19,685 bases of DNA from the NCBI GenBank assembly GCA_964575185.1, contig CAZNPW010000050.1, positions 1 through 19,685 on the forward strand. Reading direction: 5' to 3'. The position numbers were made by a program, and so were the translations under genes. Positions 7,596 through 13,806 of the stretch are shown here, one piece after another. The first letter of the stretch is position 1. Each line of letters begins with the position of its first letter. The notes beneath the pieces are model-generated. The model did not search any database. It was given only the letters and a program-made list of their open reading frames with translations, and was not told the origin of the DNA. This stretch comes from CAZNPW01 sp964575185. Its GTDB lineage: Bacteria > Pseudomonadota > Alphaproteobacteria > Rhodobacterales > Rhodobacteraceae.

Positions 7596-8516
7596 TCAGG
7601 CCGGGTCCATCAGGAACTGGTAGCTCGCGGGGACGTAGCGGAAGCCGTCGCCCGCGGTCTCGACGAAGCCCAGCGCCGGGAAGGGCATGTGGTATCCGAC
7701 GAAGGGCACCCGGTCGGCCGCGAGCATGCCGAAGACGCGACGGCGGGTCGCGGCCGCGGCGGGCTTGTCGGCGTCGAAGCGCACCTCCCAGTCGGGCTTC
7801 GCGAGCGACCAGACGTAGTGGTTGGCGGTGTCGGCGGTGATCGCCAGGCGCCGGTCGCCCGAGTCGAGCATGAAGATCATGTGCCCCGGGGTGTGTCCGG
7901 CCGCCAGCATCGCGGTGATGCCGGGCGCGACGGTGCCGCCGTCGTCGAGCAGCGTCATGCGGTCGGACAGCGGGCGGACGAGCGTGTCGAAGCCTTCGTT
8001 GCCCTGGGCCATCCAGTGGTTGTGCTCGACGCTGCCCGCGACGTAGGCCGCGTTTCCGAAGGTCGTGCCGCCCTCGCCGCCGAGGCCGCCGATGTGGTCG
8101 GGGTGCATGTGCGTCAGCACGACGTGGGTGATCTGCCCGGGCTGCACCCCTGCGGCGGCGAGCGCGGCCGTGATCCCCTGGGGGGCCATGCCGGTGTCGA
8201 AGAGGATGAGGTTCGTGCCGTCGTTCACGAGCGTCGGCGTGAAGAAGCCCTGCATCCGGTCGGCGGGGATGAAGTTCTGCGCGCTGAAGGCCGCGAACGC
8301 CTCGGCCGGGACGTTCATGCCGAAGGTTTCCTGCGGCTTGTCCTGCGTGCGGGTGCCTGCGAGCAGCGTCGTCACCTCGAACCGGCCGACGCGGAAGCGG
8401 TGGAAGGGCGCGTTGCCGAGGCCCGGGGCTGCGGCCTGGGCGCGCGCGGCGCGGGGCAGGGCGGGGATCAGCGGCAGGGCGGCGGCGGCGGCGAGCGCCG
8501 AACGGCGGGACAGCAT
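7596..8516 (-). CDS. Exported metallo-beta-lactamase-fold hydrolase
   Basis: This is a 306-residue protein with a Tat-like signal at the N-terminus: MLSRRSALAAAAALPLIPAL, twin arginines at 4-5, a hydrophobic stretch, then ARAQAAAP as a likely cleavage region near residues 24-30. The mature part is a metallo-beta-lactamase fold with zinc ligands His136, His138, Asp140 and His141 (THMHPDH), His208 (AGHTPGH) and Asp229 (ITADT). It acts in the periplasm after folding and binding metal in the cytoplasm. Relatives include lactonases and other hydrolases annotated only as MBL-fold; the substrate cannot be read from sequence. GAGGAGC before ATG 8516 is a strong ribosome binding site, favouring this start over an ATG 48 bp upstream. 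Confidence 0.9.
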   Translation of the reverse strand: MLSRRSALAAAAALPLIPALPRAARAQAAAPGLGNAPFHRFRVGRFEVTTLLAGTRTQDKPQETFGMNVPAEAFAAFSAQNFIPADRMQGFFTPTLVNDGTNLILFDTGMAPQGITAALAAAGVQPGQITHVVLTHMHPDHIGGLGGEGGTTFGNAAYVAGSVEHNHWMAQGNEGFDTLVRPLSDRMTLLDDGGTVAPGITAMLAAGHTPGHMIFMLDSGDRRLAITADTANHYVWSLAKPDWEVRFDADKPAAAATRRRVFGMLAADRVPFVGYHMPFPALGFVETAGDGFRYVPASYQFLMDPA

Positions 8517-8584
8517 GGCGGGGCTCCTCGTGGCGGGTCTGGGCGCGGAGCTAGCCCGCCGCACGGCGCGGCAACCTGCACCGG

Positions 8585-8602
8585 CGCACAGGGGGCTGTG
8601 CG
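8585..8602. terminator. Stem-loop between zincin and MBL-fold genes
   Basis: CGCACAG (8585-8591) and CTGTGCG (8596-8602) form a perfect 7-bp stem with a 4-nt loop, 17 bp beyond the zincin stop codon on the minus strand. Position suggests a terminator for the zincin gene ahead of the MBL-fold gene. No T-run follows, so this is weak. Confidence 0.35.
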
Positions 8603-8618
8603 GGGCGCGCCGTGCGCG

Positions 8619-9017
8619 TCACTCCCACCAGGGGTCGATCGCCGCGATGTCGTCGTCGGACCAGCCGAAGTGGTGGGCGAGTTCGTGCACCATCACATGC
8701 GCCACCATCTCGCCCAGCGTGACGTTGCCGCGGTCGGCCCATTCGTCGAGGATCGGGCGGCGGAAGAGCCAGATGGTGTCGGGCTGGGTGGGCTGGTCGG
8801 TCACCGACTTTTCGGTCAGGGGGATGCCGTCGTAGAGGCCGGTCAGGTCGAACGGGTCGGCCAGGTCGAGGTCGGCGAGCAGATCGTCGGGGGCGAAGTC
8901 CTCGACCCGCAGCACGACGGCGCGGGCGGCGCGCGCGAAGGCCTCGGGCAGGCGGCCTATGGCCTCGCGCGCGAGGGTCTCGATGGCGGCAAGGTCGGGG
9001 GCGATCTGGTCCTGCAT
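8619..9017 (-). CDS. Minimal zincin (small metallopeptidase-like protein)
   Basis: This 132-residue acidic protein starts MQDQIAPDLAAIETLA. It contains one clear catalytic motif near its C-terminus, HELAHHFGWSD at residues 111-121: His111, Glu112 and His115 fit HExxH, and Asp121 fits the HExxHxxGxxD extension where Asp is the third zinc ligand. From memory it fits the short Zincin_1 (DUF1025) family of predicted cytoplasmic metallopeptidases, whose members have this size and little beyond the zinc site. Biological substrates are unknown. No signal peptide is present. The start was chosen because the longer open frame (to 9365) runs antisense into gltX. It is divergent from gltX, with 139 bp between starts. 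Confidence 0.85.
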   Translation of the reverse strand: MQDQIAPDLAAIETLAREAIGRLPEAFARAARAVVLRVEDFAPDDLLADLDLADPFDLTGLYDGIPLTEKSVTDQPTQPDTIWLFRRPILDEWADRGNVTLGEMVAHVMVHELAHHFGWSDDDIAAIDPWWE

Positions 9018-9051
9018 GGCGGGGATGTAGTGCTGCGGCCGGGCGGGCGCA

Positions 9052-9094
9052 AAATCCTTGGACGGATTTCGGCAAGTTCCCTGGCAGGAACTTG
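9052..9094. repeat. Two-hairpin intergenic element, copy 1
   Basis: Two stem-loops follow each other. AAATCC (9052-9057) pairs with GGATTT (9064-9069), and CAAGTTCC (9073-9080) pairs with GGAACTTG (9087-9094); each has a 6-nt loop. The element lies in the gltX/zincin divergent gap, 63 bp before the gltX start. A second copy with the same architecture lies at 13740-13786. Its role is unknown; it may be a dispersed palindromic element or an RNA structure in the leader. Confidence 0.75.
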
Positions 9095-9156
9095 GGCCCG
9101 CGGGTCGGCCGCCCGTCATGGACAACCGCCGCCCCCTGTGGCACGGACACGCGGCC

Positions 9157-10521
9157 ATGTCCGAGACCTCCATGTCCACCGCCCCCGCCGCGCGCCCCGT
9201 CGTCACCCGCTTCGCGCCCTCGCCGACCGGCTGGATCCACGTGGGCAACCTGCGCACCGCGCTGATGAACTGGCTGATCGCGCGGAAGGCGGGCGGGACG
9301 TTCATCCTGCGGCTGGACGACACCGACCGCGAGCGGTCGACGCAGGAATATGCCGACGGGATCATGGCCGACCTGACCTGGCTCGGCCTGCACTGGGACC
9401 GGGTGGAGCGGCAGTCGGACCGGATCGGGCGCTACATCGAGGCGGCCGAGGGGCTGCGCGCGGCGGGGCGGCTTTACGAGGTGTTCGAGACGCCGGTGGA
9501 GCTGGACCTCAAGCGCAGGAAGCAGCTGAACATGGGACGGCCGCCGGTCTACGACCGCGCCGGGCTGGCGCTGACCGGGGAGGAGCGGGCACGCCTGCGC
9601 GCCGAGGGGCGCGGGGGCTACTGGCGGTTCCTGCTCGACCGGCAGCGGATCGCCTGGGAGGACGGGATCGTCGGGCCGGTCGGCATCGACGCGGCGAGCC
9701 TGAGCGACCCGGTGCTGATCCGGGCGGACGGGCAGGTGCTTTATACCTTCGCCTCGAGCGTGGACGACATCGACATGGGCGTCACGCACATCGTGCGCGG
9801 GGCCGACCATGTGACGAACACGGCGACGCAGATCCAGATCATGCGGGCGATGGGCGGGGAGCCGCCGGCCTTCGCGCACCACAGCCTGCTGACCGGGCCG
9901 GGGGGCGAGGAGCTGTCGAAGCGCCTCGGCACGCTGTCCCTGCGCGACCTGCGCGCGCGCGGGGTCACGCCGCTGGCGCTGCTGAGCCTGATGGCGCGGC
10001 TGGGGTCGTCGAAGCCGGTGGAGCTGGCGGGGTCGCTGGAGGAGCTGGCCGCGGGGTTCGACGTGGGCAGTTTCGGGACCGCGCCGACGAGGTTCGACGC
10101 CGGGGATCTGTTTCCGCTGACCCGCGCCGACCTGCGGCGGCGGGACCATGCGGCGGTGGCGGAGGAGGTGCGCAGGCTCGGGGTGCCCGACGCGCTGGCC
10201 GAGCGGTTCTGGCTCGTCGCGCGCGAGGCGATCGGGGTCATGGCGGACCTGGGCGACTGGTGGGCGGTCGTGCAGGGACGGGCCGCGCCGCTGGTCGATG
10301 CCGAGGACGCCGGATTCGTGGCTCAGGCGCTGGCCATGCTGCCGCCGCAGCCGTGGGACGGCGGCACCTGGGGTGCCTGGACCGCGGCGGTGGGGCAGGC
10401 CACCGGCCGCAGGGGCCGGGCGCTGTTCCGGCCCTTGCGCCGCGCGCTGACCGGGCGGGACGCCGGGCCCGAGATGGCGGACCTGATGGCGCTGATGCAG
10501 GGCGCGCCGCGCCTGGGGTGA
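9157..10521 (+). CDS. gltX: Glutamyl-tRNA synthetase, short alphaproteobacterial type
   Basis: This 454-residue class I aminoacyl-tRNA synthetase charges tRNA with glutamate in the cytoplasm. RFAPSPTGWIHVGNLRTAL at residues 18-36 carries the HIGH-type signature (HVGN, 28-31). The second ATP-loop signature is ELSKR (252-256), with Lys255 conserved and Glu replacing the usual first Lys. Typical stem-contact regions such as LRLDDTDRERS and FASSVDDIDMGVTHIVRGADH are present. Alphaproteobacteria often carry two GltX proteins, one of which may also charge tRNA-Gln; which one this is cannot be told here. Starts at 9157 (MSETS) and 9172 (MSTAP) are both possible and no strong Shine-Dalgarno decides; an ATG at 9118 is less likely. 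A hairpin follows the stop. Confidence 0.93.
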   Translation: MSETSMSTAPAARPVVTRFAPSPTGWIHVGNLRTALMNWLIARKAGGTFILRLDDTDRERSTQEYADGIMADLTWLGLHWDRVERQSDRIGRYIEAAEGLRAAGRLYEVFETPVELDLKRRKQLNMGRPPVYDRAGLALTGEERARLRAEGRGGYWRFLLDRQRIAWEDGIVGPVGIDAASLSDPVLIRADGQVLYTFASSVDDIDMGVTHIVRGADHVTNTATQIQIMRAMGGEPPAFAHHSLLTGPGGEELSKRLGTLSLRDLRARGVTPLALLSLMARLGSSKPVELAGSLEELAAGFDVGSFGTAPTRFDAGDLFPLTRADLRRRDHAAVAEEVRRLGVPDALAERFWLVAREAIGVMADLGDWWAVVQGRAAPLVDAEDAGFVAQALAMLPPQPWDGGTWGAWTAAVGQATGRRGRALFRPLRRALTGRDAGPEMADLMALMQGAPRLG

Positions 10522-10528
10522 GGCCGGA

Positions 10529-10580
10529 CCGGGGGTTTCACACCCCCGGACCCCCGTGGAGTATTTGCACCGGAAAGAGA
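10529..10580 (+). terminator. gltX terminator hairpin with conserved-looking tail
   Basis: CCGGGGG (10529-10535) and CCCCCGG (10543-10549) form a 7-bp stem 8 bp after the gltX stop. It is followed by ACCCCCGTGGAGTATTTGCA and CCGGAAAGAG. From memory, this hairpin-plus-GGAGTATTT...GAAAGA pattern recurs after genes in many Rhodobacterales genomes; only one copy is in this window. It lies 30 bp before the MATE gene start, so some read-through is likely. Confidence 0.6.
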
Positions 10581-10609
10581 CGCAGCCGCGCTTCGCGAAG
10601 GGACCGACG

Positions 10610-12001
10610 ATGCCGACACCCGCGAAGTTCGTTCAGGGCAACCTCTTCCGCCACGTGGCGGTGATGTCGCTGACGGCATCGGTCGGGCTGATGGCGATCT
10701 TCGCCGTCGACCTGATCAACATGCTCTACATCAGCCTGCTGGGGAAGGAGGAGCTCGCCGCCGCGATCGGCTTTGCCGGGGCGATCCTGTTCTTCACCTC
10801 GGCCTTCGGGATCGGGATGGGGGTGGGGGTGGGCGCGCTGGTGGCGCGCGCGCTGGGGGCGGGCGACCGCGAGGGGGCGCGGGCGCGGGCGACGACGGGC
10901 ATGGTCTGGGGCGTGGGCTTCGGGGCGGTGGTGGCGGTGGTGGTCTGGGTCTTCGTGAGCCCCCTGGTCGGCGCGCTGGGGGCCACGGGCGCGACGAAGG
11001 ACCTGGCGGTGCGCTACCTGGCGATCGTGATGCTGTCGCAGCCTCTGCTGATGGTGGGCATGATCGGCGGGGCCATCCTGCGCAGCCACGGGGCGGCGCG
11101 GCTTGCCATGATGACGACGATCTGGGGCGCGGTCGTGACCGCGGTGCTGGACCCGATCCTGATCTTCGGCCTGCGGCTGGAGCTGACGGGCGCGGCCATC
11201 GCCGCCGTCGGGGGCCGCATCGCCATCGCCGTCGTGGCGATCCGGCCGATCATCCGCGAATACGGCGGCTTCGCGGGCCTGACGCCCGCGCGGCTGCTGC
11301 GCGACCTGCGGCCCTTGTCGCTGATTGCGGTGCCCGCGATCCTGACGCAGGTGGCGACGCCGGTGGGCCAGGCCTTCGTCACCCGCACCATGGCGCCCTT
11401 CGGCGAGGATGCGGTGGCGGGCATGGCCATCGTGGGCCGCATCGCGCCGGTGGCCTTCGGGGTGATCTTCGCGCTGTCGGGCGCGGTCGGGCCGATCATC
11501 GGGCAGAACCTCGGCGCCGGGCGGATGGACCGGGTGCGGCGGGCGTTCCTCGATGCCGTGCTCTTCACCGCGCTGGTGATCGGGGCGGTCGCGGCGGTGC
11601 TGTTCCTGCTGCGCGGGCCGATCGCCGAGCTGTTCGGGGCGGTGGGGGTGACGCGCGACCTCGTTTTCCTGTTCTGCGGGCCGCTGGCGCTCTTGTGGTT
11701 CTTCAACGGGGTGATCTTCGTCGGCAACGCAGCCTGCAACAACCTCGGCCATCCGTTCTGGGCGACGGTGGTGAACTGGGGGCGGAACACGGCCGGCACG
11801 ATCCCCTTCCTGTGGTGGGGGGCGGGGGCGATGGGGGCGGACGGGGTGCTGATCGGGCCGGCGATCGGCGGGGTGGTGTTCGGGCTGCTCGCCTGGTGGC
11901 TGGCGCTGCGGGCCATCGCGCATCCGGCGGTGAAGGTCCCGCCGCGCCCGGTGGACGTGACGGCGGTGCCGGGCGAGGCGCAGGCGCCGCATCCGCCCTG
12001 A
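10610..12001 (+). CDS. MATE family multidrug/toxin efflux transporter
   Basis: This 463-residue integral inner-membrane protein has about twelve hydrophobic helices in two related halves, as usual for MATE exporters, which expel cationic drugs or metabolites in exchange for H+ or Na+. Typical features include the N-terminal FRHVAVMSLTASVGLMAIF, GVGALVARALGAGDREGAR after helix 2, its counterpart PIIGQNLGAGRMDRVRRAF in the second half (positions ~307-325), and the central LILRSHGAARLAM-like segment. The length is normal. ATG 10610 is preceded by AAGGGA; a start 54 bp upstream would lie inside the gltX terminator element. The substrate is unknown. The gene ends just before the gcv promoter. Confidence 0.92.
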   Translation: MPTPAKFVQGNLFRHVAVMSLTASVGLMAIFAVDLINMLYISLLGKEELAAAIGFAGAILFFTSAFGIGMGVGVGALVARALGAGDREGARARATTGMVWGVGFGAVVAVVVWVFVSPLVGALGATGATKDLAVRYLAIVMLSQPLLMVGMIGGAILRSHGAARLAMMTTIWGAVVTAVLDPILIFGLRLELTGAAIAAVGGRIAIAVVAIRPIIREYGGFAGLTPARLLRDLRPLSLIAVPAILTQVATPVGQAFVTRTMAPFGEDAVAGMAIVGRIAPVAFGVIFALSGAVGPIIGQNLGAGRMDRVRRAFLDAVLFTALVIGAVAAVLFLLRGPIAELFGAVGVTRDLVFLFCGPLALLWFFNGVIFVGNAACNNLGHPFWATVVNWGRNTAGTIPFLWWGAGAMGADGVLIGPAIGGVVFGLLAWWLALRAIAHPAVKVPPRPVDVTAVPGEAQAPHPP

Positions 12002-12012
12002 CGTGCCTGATC

Positions 12013-12041
12013 TTGACGGGACCGCGCGGGCCGCGCTAGGC
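12013..12041 (+). promoter_or_regulatory. gcvTHP promoter
   Basis: TTGACG (12013-12018) is separated by exactly 17 bp from CTAGGC (12036-12041). Transcription should start near 12048, a few bases before the first riboswitch stem at 12054. The promoter begins 12 bp after the MATE stop codon, so the gcv operon is transcribed on its own. Confidence 0.7.
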
Positions 12042-12053
12042 AGGCGCGGCGCA

Positions 12054-12223
12054 AGCGGGAGAACCGGTTCGGTCCGGTGCCGAAGGAGCAACCGCCCCGG
12101 TAAACTCTCAGGCAACAGGACCGCTGGCGCATCGGAACGCTGGAGAGTGGCCGCCCCGAATCCTTCTCGGACGGCCCGCCGAAGGGATAACGATCTCAGG
12201 CGCCCGGAAGGGCAGGGACAGCG
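12054..12223 (+). promoter_or_regulatory. Tandem glycine riboswitch (two aptamers)
   Basis: Aptamer 1 (12054-12125) is closed by AGCGG/CCGCT and contains GGGAGA, GCCGAAGGAGCAA and ACTCTCAGGCAA-CAGGACC. Aptamer 2 (12138-12223) is closed by CGCTG/CAGCG and contains GGAGAG, GCCGAAGGGATAACGATCTC, AGGC and GGGACAG. These are the conserved core segments of the gcvT glycine riboswitch, which binds glycine with one ligand per aptamer and normally turns expression on. A 12-nt linker joins the aptamers. Downstream, a hairpin at 12227-12255 (GCATC/GATGC outside, GGCC-GCAA-GGCC inside) sits just before the GGGGG ribosome binding site (12256-12260) and the start codon, and is the likely expression platform. 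The operon it controls breaks down glycine, which fits. Confidence 0.95.
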
Positions 12224-12264
12224 GGGGCATCGGGGGCCGCAAGGCCGCAGGATGCGGGGGCGTT

Positions 12265-13371
12265 TTGGACGATCTTCTTCAATTGCCGCTGGCAGGGCTG
12301 CACGCGGCGCTCGGGGCGCGGATGGTGCCCTTCGCGGGCTATGCCATGCCGGTGCAGTACCCGGCCGGCGTGATGGCCGAGCATCTGCACACCCGTGCGG
12401 CGGCGGGGCTGTTCGACGTGAGCCACATGGGGCAGGTGATCCTGCGCGGGGACCCCGGCACCATCGCGGCGGGGCTCGAGGCGCTGATGCCCGTCGACGT
12501 GGCGGGCCTCGCGCCGGGGCGGCAGCGCTACGGGCTGCTGACGAACGATGCGGGCGGGGTGCTGGACGACCTGATGTTCGCCAACCGGGGGGACCATCTG
12601 GTCCTGGTGGTGAACGCCTCCCGCAAGGCGGCCGACATCGCGCATCTGGCGGCGCATCTCGACGCCGAGGTGGTGCCGGTGACCGACCGCTGCCTCCTCG
12701 CCCTGCAGGGGCCGGGGGCGGAGGCCGCGCTGGAGGCGCTGGTGCCTGGCGTGGCCGCGATGCGCTTCATGGACCAGGCGGTGGTGCCCTGGCAGGGCGC
12801 GGCGCTGTGGGTCAGCCGGTCGGGTTATACCGGCGAGGACGGGTATGAGATCAGCGTGCCGGAGGCGCGGGCGGAGGCGCTGGCTGCGGCGCTGCTGGGG
12901 CTGCCGGGGGTGATGCCCGTGGGCCTCGGCGCGCGCGACAGCCTGCGGCTGGAGGGGGGGCTCTGCCTTTACGGGCACGACATGGACGAGGGCGTCAGCC
13001 CGGTCGAGGCGGGGCTCGCCTGGGCCATCCCGAAGGTCCGCCGCACCGGCGGGGCGCGCGCGGGGGGCTTTCCGGGGGCGGGGCGCATCCTGCGCGAGCT
13101 CGCCGACGGCCCGGCGCGGCTGCGGGTCGGCCTGCGCCCCGAGGGCCGCGCGCCGATGCGCGAGGGCACGGCGGTCTTTGCGGGCGAAACCCCGGTCGGG
13201 CACGTCACCTCCGGCGGCTTCGGCCCCAGCGTCGGCGCACCCGTCGCCATGGCGCTGATCGCGGTTGACGCCGCCCGCGCCGGTGCCACCTTGGCGGGCG
13301 AGGTGCGGGGGAAACGCCTGCCCGCCGCCCTGTCGCCGCTGCCCTTCCACCCCCATTCCTACAAGCGCTGA
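12265..13371 (+). CDS. gcvT: Aminomethyltransferase, glycine cleavage T protein
   Basis: This 368-residue protein takes the aminomethyl group from lipoylated H protein and passes the one-carbon unit to tetrahydrofolate, releasing ammonia. Family landmarks are LGARMVPFAGYAMPVQY (residues 16-32), FDVSHMGQ, NDAGGVLDDLM with the conserved Asp101 region, SRSGYTGEDGYEI, the GARDSLRLEGGL folate-site segment and SPVEAGLAW. The start codon is TTG (12265): the protein would begin MDDLLQLPLAGLH, aligning with the usual N-terminus, and no in-frame ATG or GTG is available between the riboswitch and this point. GGGGG at 12256-12260 is the ribosome binding site. gcvH follows after 8 bp. Control is by the upstream promoter and glycine riboswitch. 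Confidence 0.95.
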   Translation: MDDLLQLPLAGLHAALGARMVPFAGYAMPVQYPAGVMAEHLHTRAAAGLFDVSHMGQVILRGDPGTIAAGLEALMPVDVAGLAPGRQRYGLLTNDAGGVLDDLMFANRGDHLVLVVNASRKAADIAHLAAHLDAEVVPVTDRCLLALQGPGAEAALEALVPGVAAMRFMDQAVVPWQGAALWVSRSGYTGEDGYEISVPEARAEALAAALLGLPGVMPVGLGARDSLRLEGGLCLYGHDMDEGVSPVEAGLAWAIPKVRRTGGARAGGFPGAGRILRELADGPARLRVGLRPEGRAPMREGTAVFAGETPVGHVTSGGFGPSVGAPVAMALIAVDAARAGATLAGEVRGKRLPAALSPLPFHPHSYKR

Positions 13372-13379
13372 GGCCCCCG

Positions 13380-13736
13380 ATGAAGTTCACCAAGGATCAC
13401 GAATGGCTGCAGGCCGACGGCGATACCGTCACCGTCGGCATCACCGAACACGCCGCGACCCAGCTCGGCGACGTGGTCTTCGTCGAGCTGCCCGAGGTCG
13501 AGACCGTCGTGGCCGAGGGCGACGAGGTCTGCGTGATCGAGAGCGTTAAGGCGGCGAGCGACATCCTCGCCCCGCTGGACGGCGAGATCGTGGCGGTCAA
13601 CGCGAAGCTGGTCGAGACGCCGGCGCTGGTGAACGAGGACCCGCTCGCGGCCTGGTTCTTCAGGCTCAAGGTCGATGACCCGAGCGTGCTCGACCAGTTC
13701 ATGGACGAGGACGAATACGCCGACTTCATCGGTTAG
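13380..13736 (+). CDS. gcvH: Glycine cleavage system H protein
   Basis: This 118-residue acidic lipoyl carrier shuttles the aminomethyl intermediate between the P, T and L proteins. It begins MKFTKDHEWLQ, the standard start of H proteins. The lipoylation site is Lys57 in CVIESVKAASDI, with the acidic and hydrophobic surroundings used by lipoyl ligases. The C-terminal FMDEDEYADFIG is also typical. The gene lies 8 bp after gcvT. The 70-bp gap to gcvP holds a double palindrome that could lower or stabilise part of the transcript, which matters because H protein is usually needed in excess over P. Confidence 0.97.
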   Translation: MKFTKDHEWLQADGDTVTVGITEHAATQLGDVVFVELPEVETVVAEGDEVCVIESVKAASDILAPLDGEIVAVNAKLVETPALVNEDPLAAWFFRLKVDDPSVLDQFMDEDEYADFIG

Positions 13737-13739
13737 GAC

Positions 13740-13786
13740 CAAATCCCTTCGAAGGGATTTGCCAATTTCCTTCGAAGGAAATTGGC
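13740..13786. repeat. Two-hairpin intergenic element, copy 2
   Basis: Two perfect palindromes abut. The first spans 13740-13761 (stem CAAATCCCT, centre TTCGAA). The second spans 13761-13786 (stem GCCAATTTCCT, same TTCGAA centre). They lie between gcvH and gcvP, ending 20 bp before the gcvP ATG. The first stem shares AAATCC/GGATTT with copy 1 at 9052, and the second differs from copy 1 by a paired change (CAATTTCC/GGAAATTG against CAAGTTCC/GGAACTTG). The element may act as an mRNA processing or stabilising structure, an attenuator, or a dispersed repeat. Confidence 0.85.
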
Positions 13787-13806
13787 GTCCCGCAACCGGA
13801 GCCGTC

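Noticed and set aside
10591..10600. CTTCGCGAAG palindrome before the MATE gene as a third copy of the double-hairpin element
   Set aside because: It is a single 10-bp palindrome without the AAATCC stem or a second hairpin.
7374..10664. 1096-residue plus-strand frame covering rhomboid to gltX
   Set aside because: It runs antisense through the MBL-fold and zincin genes and out of frame through gltX, all of which have clear motifs.
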